Source of the DNA: Phymatolithon calcareum
Taxonomy: Eukaryota; Rhodophyta; Florideophyceae; Hapalidiales
DNA length: 64,000 nt
Direction: 5' to 3'
Assembly (NCBI GenBank): GCA_977006965.1
Contig: OZ345352.1
Span: 4,402,001-4,466,000 of the forward strand
Shown in pieces: positions 31,735-42,374 of the stretch. Under the pieces are notes generated by a model. That model had not been told where the DNA came from. It did no database searches and was given only the letters and a program-made list of their open reading frames with translations. Each line of letters opens with the position of its first letter. Positions within the stretch are counted from its first letter, which is position 1. The translations under genes and the position numbers were made by a program.

Positions 31735-32305
31735 TAAGCAGGAAATTCGCTACATGGACCGAAAACGTGGGCAAAGTTCGCTAAATCGGCACCCCTCGCG
31801 AAAAACTGCTACTTGTTATGATATGCGCTAGAGACAAGCCCACGACGCCAGTACAGAAGCTACATGTGGAGCCGGAGGTCATCGAAAGTGGCACGCTGAG
31901 TTGGCGGTCATATGCGCCTCGTTGAAGGATATGTAGGGAGCTCGGCCCAGAAACCAATGATAGAAATTGAGTAACCTGCTTCGCGGCTCAGCAAGGCGCC
32001 CACGTGTTCAATATGCTCTGTGAACCGAATCAAAAAAGTTTACAAATTTCAGGCATGCACTCTGGTTCAGGCATTGACGATATCTATATATCGAATATTC
32101 TAAGAATCTTAACATTTAGATAAATTTGTGCGGATACCGTATTCGTGGAGGCGTATTGTATTCTGAAAACCCAGCATATTCTAAATTAGAAGATCCAGTT
32201 AACGAGGATTGACTGTAGTAGTTTTGGCAAGGGGTGCCGATTTTGCGAACTTTGTCGACTTTTTCGGTCCACGTTATGAATTTGCTCGAAGAATATTCAT
32301 TTCTT
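31735..32305. mobile_element. inverted-repeat element related to the Mutator-like copy at 56.8 kb
   Basis: The left arm (about 31738-31815: GGAAATTCGCTACATGGACC, then GGCACCCCTCGCGAAAAACT) pairs with the right arm (32215-32300: TTGGCAAGGGGTGCCGATTT, then TTTTTCGGTCCACGTTATGA). The pattern GGAAATTC(A/G)CTACATGG is shared with 56820-56900. No transposase remains. Confidence 0.55.
32060..32222 (-). repeat. pogo/Tc1-like terminal sequence, copy 2
   Basis: The minus strand begins CTACAGTCAATCCTCGTTAA and is similar along its length to 7980-7843. Confidence 0.5.
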
Positions 32306-32633
32306 GAGAGGACTGTGGATAATTTCAAATCGATCTCAATAATCGTGATCATTGTTGGAAGCTTCTGACGATTGTGTTCTGTCCATGCCAATGAGGATGA
32401 CTGGATAATAATATTCCACGAGTCTTTTGAAGCAATGAATATTTTTGATAAAACTGCTTACGAAATTGAAACAGGTTTTTTTCCGAAAGCGATTTTACCG
32501 ACCCGAGGCGCCTTGTGCGTACAAGTTTCCCAACCCCCTCAATCTTCGTCTTCGACGCTCCTGCCTTTAACGGAGGTGGTTGACAATCCGAGTCCAGGGA
32601 TCTGATTGCTTTTCCTGACCGACACATCCCATC

Positions 32634-35600
32634 ATGGATATTTTTGGTATAGTTCTTGCGGGAATCGCAGAGATGCGATCGCTCATTGACAGCTCCAGGA
32701 GTCGCATGGAGGCATTCGTGGAGGTTGGACAAATGTTAAACGATCTGCAGGTTCAACTGGAAGCATTGTCTCGACATGTAGAGCTTGTCAAACGCATCTC
32801 GGAAAAGAACCCAAATGCTCTATCTGCTGCAACTTCTGGAATATTCAGAGAGCGACTCCAGTCAATTCACGAAGACTTGGAAGTTGGGAAATCAGTCCTG
32901 GAGAATATTCTCGAAAGCGATTTGTCCCCAAGAGGTTTCAATTGCTGCACAAAGTTTCGAGGACTTTTCAAAAGATTCAGTCGAGCGAACACCTTTGTCG
33001 CCATTTTAAGGAATGTTGAGAATCGGTTTAAGGACGCCGCAGACAGGCTCCCGCATCTTATTACTGAACTGTCTATCTCCCTCAAAATTGAAAACGCTGA
33101 CAAACCTCCGGCTTATCATCTGCCAACAAGTGCTCCAGCTCTCGGTCATGCCGTGGTTCTGGACTTTCATACCAAGGATGAGAATGGAGTCTTCCTAACT
33201 CCGGAGGGCAGCCTGAAGCATGCCGTCCTTTCCAGTACGTCATCCAACGACGTTACTGTAGCTGCCGGAAAGCTACTCCCCGCATATGGTGTTGTTGGTA
33301 TGGCAGGCGTTGGAAAAACCGTTGCCTTGCAAGGGTTAGCTTTTGACGCAGACATTCAGAACCTTTTTGTCGATGGTATCCTATACATGTCCTTGGGCCG
33401 AGAAGCCACTTTGGAAAAGGTCATAGCAGAGGTTGTCTGGATTATGGAGACTACCGGTGCAAGCATCAAGAAGGATTATTCCACATTTCGAGAAGTTGTA
33501 GACGATGCTGTGAAATGGTTCGGTGGCAAAGCCTGCCTTTTCCTAGTCGACGATGTGTGGCCTACCCATGATTGCGAAACGGGATACGTTTCAAACTTGC
33601 AACAGCTCCTACGGGACAGTCCGAGAAGCCGAATGGTAGTCAGCACTCGCAGTGTTTCCGTTGCGTTGGGGGCGGGGTCAATTGTCGACTTTGGTGCCCG
33701 TGATCCAACCGGAGCTGTATCGGAAGGCTTGTTTGTGAAGTATGCAACTGTTTCTTTATCACCTGACTCATACTCGATTATTGATCTTCATCTCAAGGCC
33801 CAGATTGCCAAAATTCTGGCTTTCTGTGGTGGGCTGCCTATAGTCTTGTCCATTGCCGGTTGTGCTGTTGCTTTCCTCGTCAAATCATGTTGCAGCTTAG
33901 AACGCGCATGCATGGTCTACGCTGCTGAGCTGGAGAAGGCGACGGGAAGCATTGCAATGGGGGGCTTAAGCGCCGGGATGCAGGTAAGCTTGGATTTTCT
34001 GGACGCCGATTTCCTGAAAAAGAACTTTCGGCGATCTCATAAGATGGAGCACAGCATCAGTGAGCTTTATGTCGGCCTCTGTGTTCTGCACAGCCCAGCT
34101 TCAATACCTATGTCCGCACTGAGTCGTCTATGGCAACTTGATGAAAATGCTACATTGACAATTGCCAAAATGTTGGCTGGAATGAGCTTGGCTTCTCTCA
34201 AGTTTCGAGAGGTGAACAATGTGTCCACCGAAGCATGCCTCATTCTTCATGATCTCCAGTTGGAATTCTGCCAGCAGCAAGCAGAAGAGAAAATGATTTG
34301 CTCACAATGGCATTCCCGTTTTCTCGACGCATACTTGACCGAAGGTTCTAAGGGATCAACAATTAGTTATTCCAAAAATATCTTTCGCACATTTGCTCCA
34401 AGGCCGTGGTGGTCAGAAGAAGTTCATGTCGACGGTTACATCAGCCTAAATCTCGCACGTCACTTGGTGTCCTCGAACATGCACGTAGAGCTGGGTGCCC
34501 TATTATTGCATGCGCTGTGGACATATTTTCGGGTTCGAAACGGTGGTATCCTTGCACTCCAGAAAGACTTCGAGTATCTCTTCCACGGGAAAAAGAACAG
34601 CGTGCTTCCTTGGACTCTAAAGGAGGACTTTAAATTTGTCATGAAAGCATTGCAGCTTTCTTGGGGAAGAAAGTCCGAAGGTGAAAGGGCACTTCTCTTC
34701 CAGATATGCGGACGACTGCAAACTTTGAGGGAAGAAAATCATATTGTCTCCCGATATTTGGCGAGTGTTGAAGCTAACACGGGAAGACCGTTTTTGCTCC
34801 CTGTCAGCAAATGCTTTCCGGACATTCAAAGCGCACAACGCTTAGAAATCCCCGTTGGAACTATTTGTACATCCGTGGCGTGCTCTCCTTGCGGTCGATA
34901 CATTGCGGCTGGAGCGGGGCATGACATTGTTGTGGTAAATAGTAAGTCAGGAGATGTTCTGAAGTGTCTGAAAGGTCACTCGGATTACGTTTTGAGTGTG
35001 GCATTTAGTGAAGGATCGAAAAACATATTTTCGGGGTCCGAGGATAAGTTGATCATGTTGTGGAAATGGGAGGAGTCTGATACTCCTGTAATGAAATTTG
35101 AGGGGCACTCTAAGCCGGTAACGAGTGTTGGCATACACAATGTTGGCCAGAGCATATTCTCAGGCTCCAACGACCGCTCTTTGAGAATTTGGGATATCAA
35201 AACCGGAACTCAAACAAGAATATTTCCCCAGGCAACCGCGATTCTATCCGTAGCGCGCGGTACCGAAGACCGAATAGCTCTTGGTCTGAAGGACGGAACA
35301 TTGAGAGTTTTTGATTGTGTAACGGGAGGGACTATATTCCAAGATACCAAGGCCCACGGAACTGGTATTCTGTCGATTACATTCAGTGCCAGCGGGAAAT
35401 TCTTCGCCAGTGCATCTTGGGACAAAACTGTACAATTATGGCAAACTCATGATTGGAAAAGAGTGGGTATGGCCCGTACTGGGCATGAAGCACCAGTGAG
35501 CAGTTTGTCATTTAGCCCAGGCGGAGAGCAACTTGTTTCCGCTTCCCTTGATGGCACTGTTCAATTCTGGGACGGTGAAACGAGAAGGTCTCGTGGGATC

Positions 35601-36581
35601 ACTCTAAAACACCACAGCCCTGTAAGAAGTGTTTCCTTCACAAGCGATGGAAATGGAATTATTTCAGGGTCTAATGAAGGCATTGTTCGTATTTGGGACG
35701 CACGACTTGATATGACCATGGAGAGACAGCATTACGGGCATACCGAAGCGGTACTATGCGTTGCAATAAGTGCGCATGGCTCCCGTGTTGCTTCTGGGTC
35801 TAAGGATCGAACAATCCTCCTATGGGACTCAGAAAGCGGGAAGCAGATTGGCGCACCGTTGCGTGGTCACACAGATGGTGTGAACTGCTTATCTTTCAGT
35901 CCGGATGGTTTAAAGCTTGTCTCGGGATCCCGCGACCGAACGATGCGAGTGTGGGACACAGCGTCTTGTCTTCAGGTTGGAGAGCTACCTAGAAGACATA
36001 CTGACGCTGTTTGGTGCATCTCGTTCAGCTTTGATGGCCTGAGAATCATCTCTGGTTCTTTCGACCATACTGTCCGGGTGTGGAATGCCGAGACACTTCA
36101 AAGAATCGCAGGTCCTCTAGAAGGGCACAAATATCCTGTCCGCTTTGTGTCGGAGAGCTGCGATGGTAGATTCATTGTTTCCCGAGATTGGCCGTCTCGA
36201 AAACGCAAATCGGCAACAATTATATGGAATAGCACCACAAACGATGTCATTTGGGAATCGGTGCACCGAAGTTACAATGCAGGGGGAGAAAGCAGGGACG
36301 AAGAAATGGAGAACATGATTGGCGACGAACAAGCGCAGAAGATTATACGCAACTGTGGCTCAGAGGCGAGACACCTCTGGCCAGATAAGTTCCCGCTGCT
36401 AACTGAAGGAGTATTTTGTGAAGATCAATCCATGTATACGCATTTACTTGAGCAAAGGCTCTTGGTTGGAACCTTGCCATCTAAATGCTATAATTGGAAG
36501 TACGAGCCAAATAGCAAAGTCTTCGCGGCCGGTCTGGAGAGCTGTGCTGTTGCGATATGCCGGTTCGTTTGTGAGGGATAA
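32634..36581 (+). CDS. STAND NTPase: N-terminal helical domain, NB-ARC and WD40 propeller (APAF-1-like layout)
   Basis: A single-exon protein of 1315 aa, likely an ATP-switched sensor that oligomerises on ligand binding. Residues 1-150 are a helical bundle ending FKRFSRANTFVAILRNVENR, which resembles MLKL/RPW8/HeLo-type four-helix domains by eye (inference). NB-ARC: Walker A GMAGVGKT (222-229), Walker B LVDDVW (304-309), RNBS-B MVVSTR (334-339), GGLP (399-402) and an MHD-like LHDL (538-541). DDVW and GLP point to NB-ARC rather than NACHT. A helical linker runs to about 730. WD40 repeats, about 11, cover 736-1195 (SGSxDxTxRVWD pattern; GH starts of most blades). The last 120 residues are unassigned. 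The start ATG has good context (ATCATGG). Transposon ends lie upstream and no partner gene is adjacent. The frame is intact. Confidence 0.92.
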   Translation: MDIFGIVLAGIAEMRSLIDSSRSRMEAFVEVGQMLNDLQVQLEALSRHVELVKRISEKNPNALSAATSGIFRERLQSIHEDLEVGKSVLENILESDLSPRGFNCCTKFRGLFKRFSRANTFVAILRNVENRFKDAADRLPHLITELSISLKIENADKPPAYHLPTSAPALGHAVVLDFHTKDENGVFLTPEGSLKHAVLSSTSSNDVTVAAGKLLPAYGVVGMAGVGKTVALQGLAFDADIQNLFVDGILYMSLGREATLEKVIAEVVWIMETTGASIKKDYSTFREVVDDAVKWFGGKACLFLVDDVWPTHDCETGYVSNLQQLLRDSPRSRMVVSTRSVSVALGAGSIVDFGARDPTGAVSEGLFVKYATVSLSPDSYSIIDLHLKAQIAKILAFCGGLPIVLSIAGCAVAFLVKSCCSLERACMVYAAELEKATGSIAMGGLSAGMQVSLDFLDADFLKKNFRRSHKMEHSISELYVGLCVLHSPASIPMSALSRLWQLDENATLTIAKMLAGMSLASLKFREVNNVSTEACLILHDLQLEFCQQQAEEKMICSQWHSRFLDAYLTEGSKGSTISYSKNIFRTFAPRPWWSEEVHVDGYISLNLARHLVSSNMHVELGALLLHALWTYFRVRNGGILALQKDFEYLFHGKKNSVLPWTLKEDFKFVMKALQLSWGRKSEGERALLFQICGRLQTLREENHIVSRYLASVEANTGRPFLLPVSKCFPDIQSAQRLEIPVGTICTSVACSPCGRYIAAGAGHDIVVVNSKSGDVLKCLKGHSDYVLSVAFSEGSKNIFSGSEDKLIMLWKWEESDTPVMKFEGHSKPVTSVGIHNVGQSIFSGSNDRSLRIWDIKTGTQTRIFPQATAILSVARGTEDRIALGLKDGTLRVFDCVTGGTIFQDTKAHGTGILSITFSASGKFFASASWDKTVQLWQTHDWKRVGMARTGHEAPVSSLSFSPGGEQLVSASLDGTVQFWDGETRRSRGITLKHHSPVRSVSFTSDGNGIISGSNEGIVRIWDARLDMTMERQHYGHTEAVLCVAISAHGSRVASGSKDRTILLWDSESGKQIGAPLRGHTDGVNCLSFSPDGLKLVSGSRDRTMRVWDTASCLQVGELPRRHTDAVWCISFSFDGLRIISGSFDHTVRVWNAETLQRIAGPLEGHKYPVRFVSESCDGRFIVSRDWPSRKRKSATIIWNSTTNDVIWESVHRSYNAGGESRDEEMENMIGDEQAQKIIRNCGSEARHLWPDKFPLLTEGVFCEDQSMYTHLLEQRLLVGTLPSKCYNWKYEPNSKVFAAGLESCAVAICRFVCEG

Positions 36582-36879
36582 TAAATTGATTCACCAGCGG
36601 CGAATATCTTTTCTTTTTTTTCAGGAAGTTATTGCAATCTCGGCGCCAATGCCTTCTTTGGCCCAAGAATCAGTCTCTCTCATCTCATGACCGTATGATT
36701 TAATGCCTTGGACTAGCGGTTCTTGAGCGAGAGCTCTGGTCAAGAACAGTTTGGCCTGGGAGTAAGTCTTACTCTGGCTACGACACGGCTACAAGCAATA
36801 CATCTGACTATACTAAGCAATCTACTTTAACCAGTCTTTGTGCCTTGAAGCCAGAAACGATTGGTGAGGAAGAAAAACA
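36582..36879. other. 3' flank of the NB-ARC/WD40 gene
   Basis: AATAAA overlaps the stop codon (36580-36585). Nothing else recognised. Confidence 0.35.
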
Positions 36880-37010
36880 GAATGTCTAGGTACGACAGTT
36901 CCCGAAAACGCAGCTCGTGACGACAGGCTTTCGAAGCGAATCAAAAGCGCAGGCGCAAAAGTGGGGCTCTGGAGTACCCTACGTTCATACAAAAAGTAGA
37001 CTTCAGACAA
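36880..37010 (+). mobile_element. short LINE RT fragment
   Basis: It reads CLGTTVPENAARDDRLSKRI, then KSAGAKVGLWSTL, corresponding to the later RT segment YLGTTVDENGICDNRPLGRF at 37427-37490. It precedes the next LINE copy and is out of order with it. Confidence 0.65.
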
Positions 37011-37014
37011 TAAG

Positions 37015-38402
37015 CAAACGTTGCATCATTGGCTTCACTCTCGCTGCAGAGGACTATCTTTCCTATTATGAACAAAAACGGAAAATTACAAGATATGAGC
37101 GATTTTGGGGCTCCCCCGGGATCCCCCATTAGCCCCACACTGTTCAATATATTGATGGACACCTCTGCAGAAAGAATAGCATCTGTGAGCTTTGACGATT
37201 CTAATGTGAGTCTTCGCTTGTGTATGTTTGCTCTTGACGTCATACTATTGGCGGGGAATGAAGACGAGCTCCAGGATTTGCTCAATGAATGTTCCAAATA
37301 GGCGCAGGTCTATCGAATGACTTCGTCGATCCAAACGTGCTGAGTCATACTCCCACGTCGAAGGATTGGAAAACCCTTTCTATTTGCGAGCGAGGAAGTT
37401 CAAATAAAAGACGTACTGCAGAATATCTCGGTACCACAGTTGACGAGAACGGAATTTGTGACAACAGGCCTCTGGGGCGCTTCAAAAATGCTGGCGCAAA
37501 AGTACGGCTTACGAGCACCTTAGACATGACGCCTCAAGAAGGCTAGGATCGCTCTGTACGAGCTCCGTGCACTAGGGGTATTCAAGAAGGAAATTGGCAT
37601 ACATATATGCATCCAAGTATACAAGGCATTAATCCAACCACGCTGGGAGTACGCTATGCACTTAACACCGTGGACAGAAAATGTCCAGAGCGCGGTCAAG
37701 AAGTTGAGCAATCGTTTTTCAGACAAGTCTTCAGGCCACTGGCACGAGGAAAGACGGGTAGACTCCGCCTAATATGTCGAATCCAAGCTGCTTCCCATCG
37801 ACGGGAAATACTAGCTTTCAAGATGCTAAGAAGGACCATGGCGAAGAAAGAAAAGTTTCTGATGCAACCACCAGAGAGAAGAAATTCAGAAGAGCTTCAA
37901 GCCACAAGTAACGACATCACATCGATGGAAACCAGAGAACCGTTCGATGAAGCGTTGAAGCACATAATAGTGAACCAATCTGCAGAAGAACTCCGATCAG
38001 CATTCCTGACAAAGGAAGGAGAGAGCCTTGAATCAAAGAGAAAGAGGAAAATTCCGTACGACAAGACAAGAGAACTCCCTGCAATACTCAAATTTCGGCA
38101 ACTGAAACACAGGCAACTGGCGGTTCAGTACGCCTTTGGAAGATTTCCCCAAGTGTCTACCACACTGATGGCAGATAGATTCGGAAATAAAGTCAGACAG
38201 CACATGGAGACCCTGGATCGCAACTTTTCAGCCTGTGAACTCATGGAAGACGACAGAGCGGCAACTGAGAAGGCATTAGATGACCTTTTGCTCTTCAGCA
38301 AAAGCATCATCGAGAGTATGCAGCATGAAGAAGACCTGTACTGAAAGAAGAAGCGACGCCTCGAAACTGCGACGAAAAGCAATCAAAACAACCGAACACA
38401 TG
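37015..38402 (+). mobile_element. LINE family 1, RT to C-terminus; 3' UTR split by a DNA transposon
   Basis: RT box APPGSPISPTLFNILMDTSA at 37110-37165 (consensus GVPQGSP). The catalytic motif reads FALDVILLAGN at 37229, with the first Asp lost. It continues through YLGTTVDENGI, LGVFKKEIGIHICIQVYKAL and RWEYAMHLTPW. The C-terminus is open from 37780 to EEDLY-stop at 38344. The UTR is interrupted at CTAG 38403-38406 and resumes at 40350. Two frame changes near 37300 and 37700 plus the lost Asp make it inactive. The UTR empty site is preserved in the copy at 49.2 kb. Confidence 0.85.
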
Positions 38403-38406
38403 CTAG

Positions 38407-38419
38407 TGTCTATTTTACG
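38407..38419 (+). repeat. left terminal inverted repeat
   Basis: TGTCTATTTTACG is the exact reverse complement of 40333-40345. The same outer bases (TGTCTAT) bound copy 1 at 8649. Confidence 0.85.
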
Positions 38420-40345
38420 AACCCCCTCAATTGAGGGGCGACTTGAAAGCTCGAAAAAATCCAAAAAGCAAATTCGAAACAGATCGATCACGCCATCTTC
38501 GTAAAGCCCGGCTCATCTTCTGTGCGAGGAGTATCTACACTACTACCTTAAATTCGCTTCGTTCGGTGCTAGAAACGAAAATATGTTGGTCACTCAGATG
38601 TTCCAGACCTGCCATTCCAGGAGAAAAGCACCGGCCGCGCGTCGTCGGTACAGCAGTACACACCAAGGCAGCATCTGTAGGCTGTCTAGCAGAGTGCTCC
38701 AGACTATGCGGAGCCATTTCGAAGTGAAAGAAGGTGAGTAGTATGGTTCAGAATGTACTCGGGGAAAAATCAATGGTCGCGCGAGCATGTCACATCGCTT
38801 GAAATGGGCTCTGATTCGTCATCCATTGAAGAAGACTAAGATTAAGAGAGTCCACATTGTCAACGGCAAGGCAGAGAACGCTTTAGATGACATTACAGAC
38901 GCTGAAAAGCTTGAACCGAACCAACAACGGCAAAAGCGCGGTATAGCCCAGGCCTGCTTACAGTGTTCATCCTTGCCAATCTTCATCGCGAAACGCCTGT
39001 TTATCGTCTACAGTCGAGATCGCATGCTCCTCAGAAGGGCATACGAGCTTCGATAAACCTTCAGAAGTTCTAAACGCCCTCTTCCGAGCACTCTCGCCTA
39101 AGTCTTACAGGGCCCTTCATCACGCCCGACCGCGAGCCGAATACGTGCGCTCATTGGATCCCAAGGTACAAGCTGAAGTTCTACGTCAGTTTTAGAGACG
39201 ATTTTACTCTCAGTTCTGGAAAATTCGCACTCTAAGCAGAGACTTTTTATCCGAGAATTGTGGTATTGGACTTCATTTGAAGTGCGATTGCGTGGCGACG
39301 GTGTTTTCCCAAGGTACCCTCGAATACTTGCTGCTTGGACGTCCGCTAAGCTGAGAAGAAGGGGCGAAAAGAGACTACAGTGACAGAGCCTATTAAGTTT
39401 TTCGAAATACTCGTCCTCATGGCAAGAGTTGAGTTCGGCGCTGAGAGCGCTTTCTGGAGGTCTACCAGGCCGAAGAAGTATCTCCCCGGCCCTTCTTCTT
39501 CCAAAACAGGGATGCCGGTCGCAGAATTCCTCCGGTTGATTTCATTCAGAGTGAAATCAAGTGAATTAGGCGACATGTACGCTGCGCAGTACCGCCGGTC
39601 ACCTCGGTCAAGATTATGTCGATCCCACGATGACCACAGAAAGCACACTGTGTCAAAGAGATTTTGAAGGCGAGATGGCCTACGGAATGGCAGTTCTGTG
39701 CTGTCTTATGGCCGCGTATGAAGGTATTAGCCGCATTGCATGTGTGGATTCATACTTAGTGAGTGCTGACTCTGCAGAGATTCAACAAGTGCGCCTATAG
39801 TTCATAGGGGCCATCTAACTCTTCTGGCGATTTTCTAGGTTGTTAGCTAGCTTTTATTCTCTGGTGACGATGCAGAGTGTCAGCAGCACATGACGCAGTG
39901 AAGGTTTTGTGAAGTGCCGGGAGAGCAACTGATCGATAGCATTTGACACGCGCATTACTTGTCGACGTTCAGTTGCACCAGAGCGTACATTTGCATTCGA
40001 GAGCAGTGTTGGACGCCACGTTACCTCTAAGAAAAGTAAAAGGATACTTTCAGAGGTCATGATGACTACTTTTGTTGTGCAAAACAAGTGCAGAGTTTGA
40101 AAATGCAAGACCTCGACCATAGTGTTCTCACAATGTAATACGCTTGATAGTGCCACAATATACATTTGCGACATTTCTACTGTTCGGAACTGCTTCACTA
40201 AGCATGCTGAAGACATCTATGAGCTTGGCGCTGTTGGTGCGCTTAATAGCGAGAAGCTTTCATGAGCAAAAAATTAAATGAATCTCTTCCCTCAATTGAG
40301 GGAAAAGTGCCCCTCAATTGAGGGAAAATTTCCGTAAAATAGACA
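38407..40345 (+). mobile_element. piggyBac-like DNA transposon, copy 2, flanked by CTAG
   Basis: A 1939-bp element. The ends TGTCTATTTTACG and CGTAAAATAGACA are perfect inverted repeats, followed inward by the palindrome CCCTCAATTGAGGG (once on the left, twice on the right). CTAG lies on both sides (38403-38406, 40346-40349). Coding remnants: TEPIKFFEILVLMARVEFGA, then FWRSTRPKKYLPGP, KTGMPVAEFLRLISF (39380-39560) and SYLVSADSAEIQQVRL-stop-FIGAI (about 39750-39810). These match the order of the DDE_Tnp_1_7 domain. Stops and a missing central part show it is dead. It sits in a LINE 3' UTR. Confidence 0.85.
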
Positions 40346-40466
40346 CTAGGGTCTCAGATAGAATGCCAGACATAAGAGTAGAGCCGCCCTAGCCAGGGCA
40401 GTACCTGAGGAAGCCCTGCCCGTATATTCGTATGACTGCGGGGCTTTAAAAAATTGCAATAAAAAA
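40346..40466 (+). mobile_element. LINE family 1 3' UTR, right part, with A-tail
   Basis: GGTCTCAGATAGAATGCC through GCGGGGCTTTAAAAAATTGC and AATAAAAAA. It matches, inverted, 49162-49284, where no transposon intervenes. Confidence 0.85.
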
Positions 40467-41060
40467 CCTTAGGCATGACGAGGAAAGCATGCAGTACTGA
40501 AAAACGAATCGGGCTTTTCAAAGCACTGATCAAGCCAGTATATAAGTACGCCACGCATATAACACACGACACAATCGAGTATCGAAAGCAGCAGTGAAAG
40601 TCCAAAAGGACATTGCAACGATACTGTTTGGAAAGTGGAGAGCGTGGCACTCGAGAAGACCAATGAAGCTATGTGAAGTAGAACCATGGGAGTTCCGCCG
40701 ACATCACTTGCTCTTAAAGTTAACACGAAGACCTGAAAAGGCTTTGGCAGAGACAAAACACGAGGGGCAGACCTGAAACTGAAACGGTTGTCTGTATTCG
40801 AGAATCGAAAACGGGAATTGATATTCAAGATATATCCAGTCTCCAACAAGTCTGGGAGTACCAAAAGCAATGCAATGCCAGGAAAATAACGTTTTTCAAG
40901 AATGGTCTTCCACACCAAGCAGTAAGGATAAAAGAAGCAGACACAGAATTCTTTAGGCAATATGATTCGTACATCACTTCCGGAGATACCCAGGAAACTT
41001 GATTGAAGATGGAAAGTTCATGGGCAGCTTAAAAGCTCAGCAGTATCCTAGGGAAGACTG
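40467..41060 (+). mobile_element. LINE family 2 fragment
   Basis: It reads TLGMTRKACSTEKRIGLFKA and LIKPVYKYATHITHDT (40469-40575), then ILFGKWRAWHSRRPMKLCEV and EPWEFRRHHLL (40620-40710), matching 2600-2700. A further degenerate frame includes DTEFFRQYDSYITSGDTQET (about 40940). Stops interrupt it throughout. Confidence 0.7.
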
Positions 41061-42199
41061 CCTGGACCCCTGTATAAGAGAATGACGTGGTTCGAGGCAG
41101 TATCATAATCCTATGCAGTTCTGATGAAGGCAAATGAAATTTTTCGAGGCTAGTAGAATATAGGCTTAGAAATGTGATTACCTTTCGTCCAGTTGGGACT
41201 CATGATACCTTCTGAATGAATCCACATTGGTAAAACTCACACTTCTTCTTGCATACGTCGCAGACATTCGTGGTTGCTGTATGCATCTCTGTACAATTAT
41301 TTTCGACTCAATTTTATTTATTTCTTTATCGCGGAAAGCTCGTTCACACAAATGGTGATCGGCTGAAGCTGCTCGAAAACAGTTTCTCATTGTTCAGAAA
41401 TTTGAGTACTTCTATAGGTCTCTCACGGCATAATTCCTCTACGGTCTTGGTACCTAATCGTCCAATAAACTTGCGTCTGGAGGCAGAACGTCCACCACAG
41501 CGTAGCAATAGATGTTCAACTATTTCGTCACAGTCGATACTGCATGCTGGGTCGTACGGCATTTCATTCAAGTTGCTTCCAGTGTGAAAAGCGGCCACCA
41601 GAGGGGAGCAGTCCCCAAACAGCTGATGTAAGATCACTTCAGCTCTTCTGTGCGATAGTGGAAAGCCGTCGCGAAGTGTCGGAATAGTGAGAGGCTTGGG
41701 TTAGAGAGATGAACTGATGATGGATCTCGCTGCCTCGAATGTCAAGGGGACTCTCCGGTGGTCCACAAGGCAACTCAATTTTCAGTTTTCCGCAGTGATA
41801 ATGCTTTTCTAAAACGTTTATCGCGATAGATAAACCTAAAACTGTTGCGGAATCCGTTGTACCGGCACTGAATCCCAGTACCAGAGGAATGAGCGAGAAC
41901 GTGTTGCCAGTGGCTCAGGAATGAGAATTCCGAAAAATATTTTTCGATCGTCTTCAGATGCAATTGTAAATACTCATGATGATGCAAGGTTGATTCCAAG
42001 AGCCGTTTCTTGGTAACTGCACACTTTTGGTGTAGTACCCGAATAAGTTATTCTATGTGTTTGGCGTCGGTGATAGCAAACATGAATCCTTGGCAAATTT
42101 GTCGTATTCTGCAGTACACAAGCATTCCTTAAGTGATATCCACAGTAGGGTGGCTCTTCTCTTACGTCTAGTATTATATCTAAGCCCTTGCTAGCAGGT
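41061..42199. other. mostly unassigned; contains a minus-strand LINE C-terminus
   Basis: Apart from 41340-41720 (separate entry) no motif was recognised. The minus-strand 74-codon frame near 41775-41999 is unassigned. Confidence 0.3.
41340..41720 (-). mobile_element. C-terminal zinc-knuckle region of a different LINE clade
   Basis: The minus-strand frame contains PACSIDCDEIVEHLLLRCGG, the Cys-Cys-His-Cys pattern (C-x3-C-x5-EHLLLRC) found after the RT or RNase H domain of Jockey/I-type LINEs. It is followed by RRKFIGRLG. No RT is attached. Families 1 and 2 here do not show this motif, so this is a third lineage. Confidence 0.5.
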
Positions 42200-42374
42200 A
42201 CTCGATATTTGTTGATAGCTCTTGGGAAAGGTTTCTGAAGCGTTGCTTCTTCTTTCAGACCAGGCCTTCTTCAATCTGAATACTCTTGACGATGTTTTTG
42301 CTGAAGAGCAGAAGGTCATTTAGTGCTTCTCGGTTACCTCTCTTTCTTCAACTTTGATTTCATAGACTGACAAG
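42200..42374 (-). mobile_element. LINE family 1 C-terminal fragment, cut by a hAT element
   Basis: The plus strand matches 49325-49465 (GAAGAGCAGAAGGTCATTTA, then TCATAGACTGACAAG), i.e. the minus-strand LINE end. Homology breaks exactly at 42374, where the hAT terminus starts. Confidence 0.7.

Larger units (their letters stand above)
31206..32633. other. upstream region of the NB-ARC/WD40 gene, made of transposon ends
   Basis: It holds an inverted-repeat element (31735-32305) with a pogo-like end inside it (32060-32222). The last 300 bp before the ATG carry no recognised element and probably include the promoter. Confidence 0.4.

Noticed and set aside
41520-41640. Cys/His pattern as a host zinc-finger gene
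   Set aside because: C-x3-C ... EHLLLRC is the standard C-terminal motif of LINE proteins and the frame has no other gene-like context.
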